DNA from: an uncultured Anaerocolumna sp.
GTDB lineage: Bacteria > Bacillota > Clostridia > Lachnospirales > Lachnospiraceae
Assembly: GCA_937901695.1 (NCBI GenBank)
Contig: CALDJN010000103.1
Coordinates: 1-9,665, forward strand
Length of the DNA stretch: 9,665 bases
Reading direction: 5' to 3'
Shown: piece by piece, positions 1 to 6,089 of the stretch
Numbering within the stretch: position 1 is the first letter of the stretch
Layout of the letters: the number at the start of each line of letters is the position of its first letter
Made by a program: the position numbers and the translations under genes
The notes under the pieces: model-generated
What the model was told of the DNA's origin: nothing
Database searches by the model: none
What the model saw: the letters and a program-made list of their open reading frames with translations, nothing else

Positions 1-11
1 ATTTAGCATTT

Positions 12-26
12 TGGTGCCAGGCACCA
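12..26. repeat. Perfect 15-bp palindrome, REP-like
   Basis: The sequence TGGTGCCAGGCACCA is perfectly self-complementary around a central A. It is GC-rich inside very AT-rich flanks and lies just upstream of the ribosome binding site of the first gene. It could be a short interspersed palindromic element, a hairpin in the leader, or the end of a terminator for a gene outside the window. No T-run follows, so a terminator on the plus strand is unlikely. Whether it is repeated in the genome cannot be seen here. Confidence 0.5.
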
Positions 27-50
27 TTTAAATGAAGGGAGATTTACAAT

Positions 51-704
51 ATGTTTATTAAAGTGAACGGAATAGATTTATTTTACCAGCAGACCGGACA
101 AGGAAATCCTATTATCCTTCTCCATGGAAATGGTGAAAATCATGATATATTTGACGTGTTAGTAAAACAATTAGCTGGGCAGTATACTGTATATGCAATA
201 GATAGCAGAGATCATGGGCAAAGTAGTAAAGTAAATACATTAAGCTATGTTACCATGATGGAGGACGTAGCCTCTTTTATACAGGAACTCAATATACAAA
301 AACCCATTCTATATGGTTTTAGTGATGGTGGTATTATTGGGCTTTTACTTGCTATTCATTCTCCCAATATATTATCAAAATTAATTGTAAGTGGTGCTAA
401 TTATACTCCTTTTGGTGTTAATCTAAAGTTTTATTTCAAAACACTATATACCTATTTATGTACCAAAGATTCAAAAGCGAAAATGATATTAACAGAACCA
501 AATATGAAAAACAAGGAACTTAAAAAAATTCTCATTCCAACTTTGGTGTTAGCCGGAAGTAATGATATCATTAGAAAAAGCCATACAAAACGATTAGCGA
601 ATCACATACCCAATAGTACTCTTCAATTCATAAATGGAGAAGGTCATGGAAGCTATATAGTACATAGTGACAAGTTATACCATATAATAGCTCCATTTTT
701 TTAA
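51..704 (+). CDS. Alpha/beta-fold hydrolase
   Basis: This is a 217-residue cytosolic hydrolase of the alpha/beta-fold superfamily; the substrate cannot be told from sequence. The HGNG oxyanion motif is at residues 25-28. The nucleophile elbow G-F-S-D-G-G puts the catalytic serine at 91. The likely acid is Asp172 in A-G-S-N-D, and the likely catalytic histidine is His199 in G-E-G-H-G. The protein is shorter than the usual 250-280 residues because the cap between the nucleophile and Asp172 is small and the C-terminus is clipped, but all triad positions are kept. The start is supported by AAGGGAG at 35-41, nine bases upstream. It converges on mecA with 16 bp between stops. Its promoter lies at or before the window edge. 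The fold assignment is secure; the function is not. Confidence 0.9.
   Translation: MFIKVNGIDLFYQQTGQGNPIILLHGNGENHDIFDVLVKQLAGQYTVYAIDSRDHGQSSKVNTLSYVTMMEDVASFIQELNIQKPILYGFSDGGIIGLLLAIHSPNILSKLIVSGANYTPFGVNLKFYFKTLYTYLCTKDSKAKMILTEPNMKNKELKKILIPTLVLAGSNDIIRKSHTKRLANHIPNSTLQFINGEGHGSYIVHSDKLYHIIAPFF
648..702 (+). terminator. Intrinsic terminator embedded in the hydrolase 3' end
   Basis: A left arm (GG, bulged A, AGCTATATA at 648-659) pairs with a right arm (TATA, bulged A, TAGCTCC at 683-694). That gives about 11 base pairs with two one-base bulges and a 23-base loop. One A and then seven Ts (696-702) follow, the last T belonging to the TAA stop. The terminator is therefore inside the coding sequence, which fits the very small gap to convergent mecA. 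The opposite strand has no T-run after the stem, so it should act only on the plus strand. Confidence 0.5.
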
Positions 705-720
705 TAAGCACTTACTAAAA

Positions 721-1398
721 TCACCCCATTCCGATATTTCTCATTATATTAATAGCCTTCTTCTTAATCAGGCATTTATAGTGTTCTTCACAATAAGCCA
801 AATATAGGGGGCTGTCAGACACAAAGTCAGCAAATTCTAAAGCTAAATCGCTAATGGCATTATAGATTGCTGCGGACAGTCTTCCCTTATTAATAATAAG
901 ATAATAGGAATTACCTTGATCATTCTTATAAAGTTTACTGGTAAATATTTTATCAAAGGTAATAGAGCAACAATATTGTTCTACATCCTTCAGTGATTTA
1001 AATTTATATATTTTTAATGCGGATTGACTTTTCACCTTTTCCTTAGTTTCTAATTTTTCCTGTGTTTTCTTAACTTTAGTATCTGTATTGCCGTATTCCT
1101 CCATAACATTTTCTACATCTTTCATTTGCTCAAATATATCCATAAAATTTTTACTACCGTTTTCGGAAAATGTAATTGCCAGACCATTTCTGGGAAGAGG
1201 CATAATTTGTATTGCTAACACTCCATTTTTTACCTGGTAACCCACTTCCTTTTCTGCTTGTTCCACAATGCTTTCAAGAAATTCACGTGATTTATCCTTA
1301 TCATTAAAGAAATCCTCAATATTAAGACCATATTCTTTCATATCTTCTTCTGTAATGATACAGCGGATGGTATCTTTATCTACTCTACTAAATTTCAT
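721..1398 (-). CDS. mecA: Adaptor protein MecA
   Basis: This 225-residue protein matches the MecA/NegA adaptor family, which delivers substrates to the ClpC-ClpP protease in the cytosol and helps assemble the ClpC hexamer. The N-terminal substrate-binding domain is at about residues 1-80, opening M-K-F-S-R-V-D with a Q-I-M-P-L-P-R-N-G-L segment near 64-73. A charged Lys/Glu-rich linker runs from about 95 to 127. The C-terminal ClpC-binding domain (about 127-220) contains the F-K-S-L-K-D-V-E segment and the acidic aromatic stretch S-P-L-Y-L-A-Y-C-E-E-H. Length fits the family. The start is preceded by a purine-rich AGAGAG tract about eight bases away. In Bacillus, MecA degrades ComK; here the substrate is unknown. 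It is a lone gene in its orientation with its own candidate promoter. Confidence 0.88.
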   Translation of the reverse strand: MKFSRVDKDTIRCIITEEDMKEYGLNIEDFFNDKDKSREFLESIVEQAEKEVGYQVKNGVLAIQIMPLPRNGLAITFSENGSKNFMDIFEQMKDVENVMEEYGNTDTKVKKTQEKLETKEKVKSQSALKIYKFKSLKDVEQYCCSITFDKIFTSKLYKNDQGNSYYLIINKGRLSAAIYNAISDLALEFADFVSDSPLYLAYCEEHYKCLIKKKAINIMRNIGMG

Positions 1399-1635
1399 TA
1401 TAATCTCTCTTTCTATAACCTAAGTTATACTGCTATTAATAATATTTATTATATATGCCATATTTATCCCATTTATATCTATCCTAGAATGTTTACCATT
1501 CGAAACCTGTTAACTGTAATTGTATTGCAATTAATAATAAAATGATATATACTAAGCTTTCTACTTATATGTATATCTATATTATATTGTACATTAAAAA
1601 GTTTAACAATAGTAATGTGTAAAACTTGTACCACT

Positions 1636-1664
1636 ATTGTATTTTCTCATGAATGGGATGTCAA
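1636..1664 (-). promoter_or_regulatory. Candidate sigma-A promoter for mecA
   Basis: On the minus strand a perfect -35 TTGACA (1659-1664) is followed by a 17-bp spacer and TACAAT (1636-1641), five of six bases of the -10 consensus. Transcription would start near 1629 and give mecA a leader of about 230 bases. It is the best minus-strand match in this spacer. Confidence 0.5.
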
Positions 1665-1795
1665 GAATATAATTCCACCCATGGATTTACTATATTATAT
1701 GTCTACACTAGCATTAATACCTGTCAATATATTGATGTTATTTAATAAGTTTAAGTTTGCTTTTTAGCGACTTTTTATTTAAAAAATTATGTTTG

Positions 1796-1824
1796 TTGAC
1801 AACGCTGGGTATGTATGCTATCGT
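1796..1824 (+). promoter_or_regulatory. Candidate promoter for the membrane protein gene
   Basis: A perfect -35 TTGACA (1796-1801), 17-bp spacer and TATCGT (1819-1824) with an upstream TG make an extended -10. The start site would be about 50 bases before the ATG. The -35 sits inside the palindrome GTTGACAAC (1795-1803), which could be a small operator or coincidence. Confidence 0.5.
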
Positions 1825-1881
1825 TTTTTATGAAAAGAAATATGCCTAATTAATAAAACAATTTAACAGGAGGAAACATCT

Positions 1882-2691
1882 ATGAAAAAGCCCAGAATCA
1901 GAGAAAAGCATCGCGCTTTTTTAGAACATATTAAACAAGAAAAAAGTACATTCTACATATATCTGATTCTAAGAGCATTAGTTATATTGGTTATGATTGC
2001 TCAATTCTTTAATAGAAACTATGAAAATGTATTTCTTTGTATTTTGACTTTATTACTTTTAATAATGCCTAGTGTTATTGAAATGAATTTTCGAATTGAT
2101 TTGCCTAATACATTTGAAATTATTATAATGTTGTTTATTTTTGCGGCTGAGATTTTAGGTGAAATACAAAAGTATTATATCATATTTCCATTTTGGGATA
2201 CAATGCTTCATACTTTAAATGGATTTTTAGCTGCGGCACTTGGATTTTCTCTAGTTGACATATTAAATCGAACTGAGCGAGTATCTTTTAAACTGTCTCC
2301 CTTCTTTATGGCAATGGTAGCCTTTTGTTTTTCCATGACAATAGGCGTTATGTGGGAATTCTTTGAATTTGGAATGGATACCTTCTTCCATTTTGATATG
2401 CAAAAAGATACTATTATCAATACAATTTCTACGGTAAAATTAGATCCGACGGGTGGTAATACTCCTGTAATAATCAATGATATATATAGTGTAGCCATCA
2501 ACGGAAAGGAATTAAACCTTGGAGGTTACTTAGACATCGGACTTATTGATACTATGAAAGACCTATTCGTTAATTTTATTGGAGCTGTGGTATTTTCCGT
2601 TTTAGGATATTTCTATATAAAGAAACGTGGCAAAGGAACTGTAGCACGATTTTTTATTGTGAAGAAATCAAAGAAAAATAAACATGAATAA
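1882..2691 (+). CDS. Six-helix membrane protein, DUF2238/YjdF-like
   Basis: This is a 269-residue integral membrane protein of unknown function. Hydrophobic segments are at about 24-43, 48-66, 76-94, 109-127, 139-158 and 226-246, with basic ends (K-K-P-R-I-R-E-K at the start, K-K-S-K-K-N-K near the end). Polar residues recur in the helices: W-D-T-M-L-H (105-110), W-E-F-F-E-F (158-163) and D-T-M-K-D-L-F-V-N (223-231). This Asp/His, Trp-Glu-Glu and Asp-Asn pattern resembles DUF2238/YjdF membrane proteins, recalled by pattern and not by search. A polar loop of about 65 residues (160-225) separates helices five and six. AGGAGG at 1868-1873, eight bases before the ATG, fixes the start. It appears monocistronic, with its own promoter and a strong terminator. 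The membrane location is secure; the family is tentative. Confidence 0.8.
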   Translation: MKKPRIREKHRAFLEHIKQEKSTFYIYLILRALVILVMIAQFFNRNYENVFLCILTLLLLIMPSVIEMNFRIDLPNTFEIIIMLFIFAAEILGEIQKYYIIFPFWDTMLHTLNGFLAAALGFSLVDILNRTERVSFKLSPFFMAMVAFCFSMTIGVMWEFFEFGMDTFFHFDMQKDTIINTISTVKLDPTGGNTPVIINDIYSVAINGKELNLGGYLDIGLIDTMKDLFVNFIGAVVFSVLGYFYIKKRGKGTVARFFIVKKSKKNKHE

Positions 2692-2698
2692 AGTGAAT

Positions 2699-2748
2699 CC
2701 CTTTTATTGAACATGAATGTCATAGGATTCAATAAAAGGGGTATTTTT
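2699..2748 (+). terminator. Intrinsic terminator after the membrane protein gene
   Basis: A perfect 13-bp stem, CCCTTTTATTGAA (2699-2711) with TTCAATAAAAGGG (2728-2740), encloses a 16-base loop and is followed by a T-rich tract (2742-2748). It starts eight bases after the stop codon. The minus strand lacks a T-run beyond the stem, so it acts on the plus strand. Confidence 0.85.
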
Positions 2749-2751
2749 ATC

Positions 2752-2871
2752 TGTTAGACTGACCTGATGCCAATAAATGCTCCTATATTCTTCCTATAAG
2801 TCTTAGGTTTTTGTTAGACTGACCTGATACCAATGAATGCTCTTATATTCTTCCTATAAGTCTTAGGTATT
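2752..2871. repeat. 60-bp tandem duplication
   Basis: Two head-to-tail 60-bp units (2752-2811 and 2812-2871) match at 56 of 60 bases; the four differences are scattered. Each unit begins TGTTAGACTGACCTGAT and ends near CCTATAAGTCTTAGG. Bases 2878-2907, the 3' end of the next gene, match the first 30 bases of unit 1 at 23 of 30 positions, so a third degenerate copy may overlap that coding end. The array fills the gap between the plus-strand terminator and the minus-strand stop. It encodes no credible protein. Confidence 0.9.
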
Positions 2872-2872
2872 T

Positions 2873-3277
2873 TTATATGTTAGCCTTACCTAATGAGATT
2901 AAATTCTTTGCTGATGCACGTAATTCTTCAATGGAAGGATAATTTAGATTTTCATCTATTATAGAATCTGCCAGCAATAAAGCATGTAAATCTGCATTCA
3001 GTTCAGGAGTAGCCTTAACCATACTTTTCTTTGTTAGTTTTTTTGCCGCAGTTTCAAAATCAACAGCATTCTCTCCAGTAGTTTCTTCTTTCAATAAGAT
3101 ATAATACATTCTTAGATATTTTATATTTGTTTTAGGATAAAGTGCAGAAAGTATCTCTGAAACTTTTTCCCTGTGAGAATCTCCATAGGGAAATATTCTT
3201 TTTGAATAAGCCTCAAAGTCCCTTTGTTTTTCTTCTTTACTTCGCATATCAAACATTTTGCCAAAAATACCAGACAT
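2873..3277 (-). CDS. Hypothetical 134-residue helical protein
   Basis: I do not recognise this protein. It is 134 residues, highly charged, probably all-helical and soluble, with no signal peptide or membrane segment. It begins M-S-G-I-F-G-K-M-F-D. A short aromatic-acidic segment F-P-Y-G-D-S-H (29-35) precedes a helix E-K-V-S-E-I-L-S-A-L (37-46), and a lysine-rich patch lies at 79-88. The start is supported by GAGG at 3283-3286, five bases from the ATG. A small GCGC-TTTT-GCGC hairpin (3294-3305) sits in the leader just before the binding site. Coding status rests on the binding site, candidate promoter, amphipathic composition and absence of a better frame. Its last codons overlap the possible third copy of the neighbouring repeat, so the C-terminus may have been shaped by that duplication. 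Confidence 0.75.
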   Translation of the reverse strand: MSGIFGKMFDMRSKEEKQRDFEAYSKRIFPYGDSHREKVSEILSALYPKTNIKYLRMYYILLKEETTGENAVDFETAAKKLTKKSMVKATPELNADLHALLLADSIIDENLNYPSIEELRASAKNLISLGKANI

Positions 3278-3348
3278 AATAACCTCGATTCTAGCGCTTT
3301 TGCGCCTTTCTTAAAGATTTATCCATAACTAATTTACATCTAGTGATA

Positions 3349-3377
3349 ATTATAATACATTTCTGTTAATTGAACAA
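3349..3377 (-). promoter_or_regulatory. Candidate promoter for the 134-residue protein
   Basis: On the minus strand TTGTTC (3372-3377) and a perfect TATAAT (3349-3354) are separated by 17 bp, starting transcription about 65 bases before the ATG. It lies just past the operon terminator, as expected for an independent gene. The -35 is weak at three of six bases. Confidence 0.35.
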
Positions 3378-3385
3378 CTAAGAAT

Positions 3386-3435
3386 AAAAAAAGGAGCATT
3401 GCCCCTAACTAAATTAGTTATTAACAATTGCTCCC
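3386..3435 (-). terminator. Intrinsic terminator of the bcd-etfBA-maoC operon
   Basis: On the minus strand GGAGCAATTG (3425-3434) pairs with CAATGCTCC (3393-3401) with a one-base bulge. The loop contains a second stem of TAACTA/TAGTTA type. Seven Ts (3386-3392 complement) follow. It begins about 20 bases after the maoC stop. Confidence 0.85.
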
Positions 3436-3454
3436 TTTTCATATTAGCCGTACT

Positions 3455-3862
3455 TTACATCTTTTTAACGATAGCCTCGCCAACTACTACTTCAGTTTCA
3501 CCATTATTGGTTGTAACTGTAGTTTTAAGTGTCAGCATTTTTTTATCATCTCTTTTGCTTATTACTTCTACTTCTGCTACACAATGGTCACCTATGTAAA
3601 CGGGATGTGTAAATTTTATTGATTGAGAAAGATATAATGTATTTTCACCAGGTAATTTCGTACCTATAGCAGCTGAAATTAAAGATGCTGTAAGCATACC
3701 ATGTATGATTCTTTTCCCAAATAAACTGTTTTTGGCGAATTCCTCATCTAAATGAATGGGATTAAAATCTGCAGATACTTCTGCAAAGGTAAAAACATCC
3801 TCTGATGTAAATGTTTTGCTGACGGTGGCTTTGTCACCTACTTTAATATCTTCATAATTCAT
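3455..3862 (-). CDS. MaoC-type (R)-specific enoyl-CoA hydratase
   Basis: This is a 135-residue single hot-dog-domain protein of the MaoC/PhaJ family. These cytosolic enzymes reversibly hydrate trans-2-enoyl-CoA to (R)-3-hydroxyacyl-CoA. The catalytic motif A-D-F-N-P-I-H-L-D-E-E-F-A (31-43) gives the expected pair Asp32 and His37. The following G-K-R-I-I-H-G-M-L-T-A-S-L (49-61) is the usual substrate-side helix. Length matches PhaJ-like monomers. The start is supported by AGGTG (3868-3872), five bases from the ATG. It is the last gene of the operon, 272 bp after etfA across a hairpin-rich spacer. The context suggests it supplies or drains the enoyl-CoA used by the acyl-CoA dehydrogenase, possibly in place of the (S)-specific crotonase. 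The chain-length preference and physiological direction are inference. Confidence 0.88.
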   Translation of the reverse strand: MNYEDIKVGDKATVSKTFTSEDVFTFAEVSADFNPIHLDEEFAKNSLFGKRIIHGMLTASLISAAIGTKLPGENTLYLSQSIKFTHPVYIGDHCVAEVEVISKRDDKKMLTLKTTVTTNNGETEVVVGEAIVKKM

Positions 3863-3917
3863 ATCAACACCTACTATCCTTTCTTATATCAAAGCGAATA
3901 TTCCCCACTTGCCTGAT

Positions 3918-3985
3918 GGCAAGTTTCTGCCGTCAGGCAAGTTTTTGCCGGAGAGCAAGTTTTCCCCACAGACAAGTTCATCCGC
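3918..3985. repeat. Degenerate 18-19-bp direct repeats
   Basis: About four decaying copies of GGCAAGTTTCTGCCGTCA lie head to tail: 3918-3935, 3936-3954, 3955-3972 and a partial at 3973-3985. The first two copies each fold on themselves (GGCA/TGCC), which creates the hairpins noted for this spacer. An open frame on the plus strand runs through them but has no ribosome binding site and overlaps etfA. Confidence 0.6.
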
Positions 3986-4084
3986 TTATACTACTTGCTC
4001 ATAACCTCATTGCTACTATGTGGCATTCAACAGAAATTCAAGTTTCTGCTGAAACAGGTAAGTCCTTACCAAGCTTACAGAAGC

Positions 4085-4108
4085 GGAGGATTTTCCTGAT
4101 GAGGTTAA
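4085..4108. repeat. 24-bp motif, copy A (3' of etfA)
   Basis: GGAGGATTTTCCTGATGAGG followed by TTAA resembles bases 5258-5280 at the etfB end. The two share GAGGATTTT, CT and AGGTTAA in the same order and orientation, 18 matching positions with one gap. It may be a decayed duplication or a common 3'-end element. Confidence 0.4.
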
Positions 4109-4134
4109 GTTTCTTTCACATCCTGGTTCAATTT

Positions 4135-5154
4135 CTACCAGTTATCTTTTGCTATCATCTCAGCCTTAATCTTTTCAGTTAAAATAGGAACAATTTTGTT
4201 CAAATCACCAACAACACCATAATCAGCCACATCAAAAATTGGTGCGTAAGGATCTTTATTAATTGCAATAATAACATCAGATTCTTCCATACCTGCCAAA
4301 TGCTGAATAGCACCAGATATGCCAATAGCAAAATATACATGTGGGCGAACTGTCTTACCAGTCTGACCTACTTGTACCTCCTTATCCTGCCAGCCAGCAT
4401 CTACAGAAGCTCTGGATGAACTGATGGTACCACCAATTGTATTCGCTAATTCCTCTAATAAAGCAAAGTTTTCTTTACTTCCCACTCCACGTCCACCGGA
4501 AACAAGAATATTAGCTTCCTGAATATCAATCTTAGTAGATGGTTTCTTAATAACTTCAAGAACTTCAACATATTTATGATTTTTCTCAAATCCAGGATTA
4601 AATTCCTCTAAATTTGCTTTAGCTCCTTCTATTTTCTTGAGTTTTTGCATAACTCCCGGGCGAACCGTTGCCATTTGAGGACGGAAATTAGGGCAAAGAA
4701 TGGTTGCCATAATGTTTCCACCAAAGGCTGGTCTTGTCATTCTTAAATACTTTGTCTCCGAATCAATTTCCAATTTGGTACAATCTGCTGTTAATCCGGT
4801 ATGTACTCTAGCTGAAACCCTTGGTGCCAAATCACGTCCAATTGCAGTTGCACCATATAATACAATTTCAGGATTATATTTTTCAATAACAGAATACATT
4901 CCATGGGTATAAGCTTCTGTAGTATAAATTTCAAGGGCAGGATCGTCTACAAGAATTACTTTATCAGCACCGTAAGCTGCTAATTCATCAGCTAATGGTT
5001 TTACTTTATAGCCTAGTAATACTGCTGTAACTTCTGTACCTAAATCTGCCGCAAGTTCTTTTCCCTTACCAATTAACTCAAAAGATACATTAGTTATTCT
5101 ATTATCAACTTGTTGAACAAAGATAAAAATACCTTTATTGTTTTCAAAACCCAT
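4135..5154 (-). CDS. etfA: Electron transfer flavoprotein subunit alpha
   Basis: This is the 339-residue alpha subunit of the electron transfer flavoprotein, a cytosolic FAD protein that pairs with EtfB and passes electrons to or from the acyl-CoA dehydrogenase encoded upstream. The N-terminal domain (about 8-200) includes G-A-T-A-I-G-R-D-L-A-P-R (101-112). The C-terminal FAD-binding domain has G-G-R-G-V-G (220-225), S-S-R-A-S-V-D-A-G-W (246-255), Q-V-G-Q-T-G-K-T-V-R-P (261-271), G-I-S-G-A-I-Q-H-L-A-G-M (278-289) and N-K-D-P-Y-A-P-I-F (299-307). All are canonical. GGTGAG (5160-5165) lies five bases before the ATG. It follows etfB after a 122-bp gap, long for an etf pair. In clostridial Bcd-Etf complexes this pair can bifurcate electrons from NADH; the gene set fits that, but the sequence alone does not prove it. 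Confidence 0.96.
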   Translation of the reverse strand: MGFENNKGIFIFVQQVDNRITNVSFELIGKGKELAADLGTEVTAVLLGYKVKPLADELAAYGADKVILVDDPALEIYTTEAYTHGMYSVIEKYNPEIVLYGATAIGRDLAPRVSARVHTGLTADCTKLEIDSETKYLRMTRPAFGGNIMATILCPNFRPQMATVRPGVMQKLKKIEGAKANLEEFNPGFEKNHKYVEVLEVIKKPSTKIDIQEANILVSGGRGVGSKENFALLEELANTIGGTISSSRASVDAGWQDKEVQVGQTGKTVRPHVYFAIGISGAIQHLAGMEESDVIIAINKDPYAPIFDVADYGVVGDLNKIVPILTEKIKAEMIAKDNW

Positions 5155-5231
5155 TTATGCTCACCACTTTCTAAATATTTTATATAGTCTTTCGTTTTTA
5201 TTTTATGAAATACCCCTTACATACCCTAAAA

Positions 5232-5262
5232 CCCCTGCTTATGCTCCGCTAAGAAACAGAGG
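5232..5262 (-). other. Hairpin in the etfB-etfA spacer
   Basis: On the minus strand CCTCTG (5257-5262) pairs with CAGGGG (5232-5237), including one G-U pair. An inner CTTA/TAAG stem and then TTTTAG follow. The T-run is only four bases, so this is a weak terminator or attenuator at best. It lies in the 122-bp gap before etfA and could set the etfA to etfB ratio. Confidence 0.35.
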
Positions 5263-5280
5263 ATTTTACTTTAAGGTTAA
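5258..5280. repeat. 24-bp motif, copy B (etfB 3' end)
   Basis: AGAGGATTTTACTTTAAGG followed by TTAA resembles the element at 4085-4108. It covers the etfB stop codon, so the copy either reaches into the coding end or defines it. Confidence 0.4.
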
Positions 5281-6059
5281 AATATAAATTTTTCTTTTAA
5301 CTTGTCTATTATAAATGTAGCTGATTCTTCCGAATCAAAAGATACAACCTGTCCACTTGCCTTTACACTCTTAGGGAAGGACTGAGCAACTTTAGTAGGT
5401 GAACCTTTTAAACCGATATTACTGTCATCGATAGTGATATCATTGCGGCCCCATACGGTGATTTTCTTTTCTCTATATGCATCAAAGATTCCGCCAGGAG
5501 TCATATATCGAGGTTCATTCAGTTCTGCAAGTGCGGTGATTAAACATGGCATCTTGGCTTTAATAATATGGTATCTATCTTCATATTGTCTTTTTACGAT
5601 TACATATTCCCCTTCCACTTTAATGTCTTCAGCATAACTTATATTAGCAATATCAAGATGTTCCGCAATCTGTGGACCAACTTGAGCGGTATCTCCATCA
5701 ATTGCCTGACGTCCTGTTATTACTAAATCATATTCCAGGTTTTTAATAGCTGCTGCAAGAGTTGAGGAGGTGGCCCAGGTATCCGCTCCACCAAAAGCTC
5801 TGTCTGTTACTAAATATCCCTTATCTGCTCCCATGGCAAATGCTTCACGAATAACTGCTTCTGCTTGGGGAGGTCCCATGGATATTACAGTTACTTCAGC
5901 TCCTAATTCATCTTTTAATCTTAAAGCCGCTTCTAAACCCGCTTTATCATCTGGATTTATAATGCTTGGTACACCATCTCTGATTAAAGTACCGGTGACC
6001 GGATCAAGTTTAACTTCATTTGTATCTGGAACTTGCTTTATACAAACTATGATTTTCAA
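5277..6059 (-). CDS. etfB: Electron transfer flavoprotein subunit beta
   Basis: This is the 260-residue beta subunit of the electron transfer flavoprotein. It opens with the family hallmark M-K-I-I-V-C-I-K-Q-V-P-D-T. D-G-D-T-A-Q-V-G-P (121-129) is the nucleotide-binding motif typical of clostridial EtfB. V-K-R-Q-Y-E-D (155-161) with L-N-E-P-R-Y-M (180-186) is the conserved beta-subunit signature region. I chose a TTG start at 6057-6059: AAGGAG (6068-6073) is eight bases upstream, and the protein then begins exactly like its relatives. A GTG three codons further up (6066-6068) is in frame but overlaps the ribosome binding site, so it is improbable. It sits 30 bp after the dehydrogenase stop, clearly in the same operon, and forms a heterodimer with EtfA. 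Confidence 0.95.
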   Translation of the reverse strand: MKIIVCIKQVPDTNEVKLDPVTGTLIRDGVPSIINPDDKAGLEAALRLKDELGAEVTVISMGPPQAEAVIREAFAMGADKGYLVTDRAFGGADTWATSSTLAAAIKNLEYDLVITGRQAIDGDTAQVGPQIAEHLDIANISYAEDIKVEGEYVIVKRQYEDRYHIIKAKMPCLITALAELNEPRYMTPGGIFDAYREKKITVWGRNDITIDDSNIGLKGSPTKVAQSFPKSVKASGQVVSFDSEESATFIIDKLKEKFIF

Positions 6060-6067
6060 TAGTATCA

Positions 6068-6073
6068 CTCCTT
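6068..6073 (-). promoter_or_regulatory. Ribosome binding site deciding the TTG start of etfB
   Basis: AAGGAG on the minus strand is eight bases from the TTG codon. The upstream in-frame GTG uses the final G of this site, so it cannot be served by it. Confidence 0.75.
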
Positions 6074-6089
6074 TTTTTGTTAGTTAAAA

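Larger units (their letters stand above)
1399..1881. other. 483-bp AT-rich divergent intergenic region
   Basis: No gene is supported here; all open frames are short and lack a ribosome binding site. Apart from the two promoters listed separately, it holds TAATTG/CAATTA arms at 1517-1533 and a perfect 12-bp palindrome TCAATATATTGA at 1724-1735. There is a second minus-strand promoter-like pair, TTGTTA with a perfect TATAAT 17 bp away, at 1581-1609. A plus-strand pair, TTGCAA and TATACT with 17-bp spacing, lies at 1525-1553. In DNA this rich in A and T such matches are partly expected by chance. Confidence 0.5.
3863..4134 (-). other. Hairpin-rich etfA-maoC spacer
   Basis: This 272-bp transcribed spacer between etfA and maoC carries several inverted repeats. 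The largest (3908-3941) has a 9-bp outer stem CTTGCCTGA/TCAGGCAAG and a 4-bp inner stem GGCA/TGCC. Others are GGCAA/TTGCC (3936-3949), an 11-bp stem with one G-U pair on the minus-strand RNA (4026-4053), and GGTAA/TTACC (4057-4070). A 9-bp pair TAACCTCAT (4002-4010) and ATGAGGTTA (4099-4107) brackets the last two. None is followed by a T-run on the minus strand. Transcript processing, stabilisation or partial uncoupling of maoC are possible roles. Confidence 0.6.

Noticed and set aside
2208..2501. A 97-codon minus-strand frame inside the membrane protein gene
   Set aside because: It lies wholly antisense to a well-supported coding region and shows no binding site or recognisable domain.
2752..2871. 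CRISPR or attachment-site duplication
   Set aside because: There are only two directly abutting 60-bp units with no spacer, no integrase and no tRNA gene nearby.
3399..3622. Two short plus-strand frames antisense to maoC
   Set aside because: They are shadows of the maoC coding sequence and the operon terminator, with no start signals.
3916..4182. An 88-codon plus-strand frame with a repeating S-F-C-R pattern
   Set aside because: It has no ribosome binding site, overlaps the etfA 3' end on the other strand, and its repeating residues only mirror the 18-bp DNA repeats of the spacer.
5232..5262. A full terminator between etfB and etfA
   Set aside because: Only four Ts follow and the stem includes a G-U pair and a bulge; stopping there would cut off etfA from its partner, so it is kept only as a weak hairpin.
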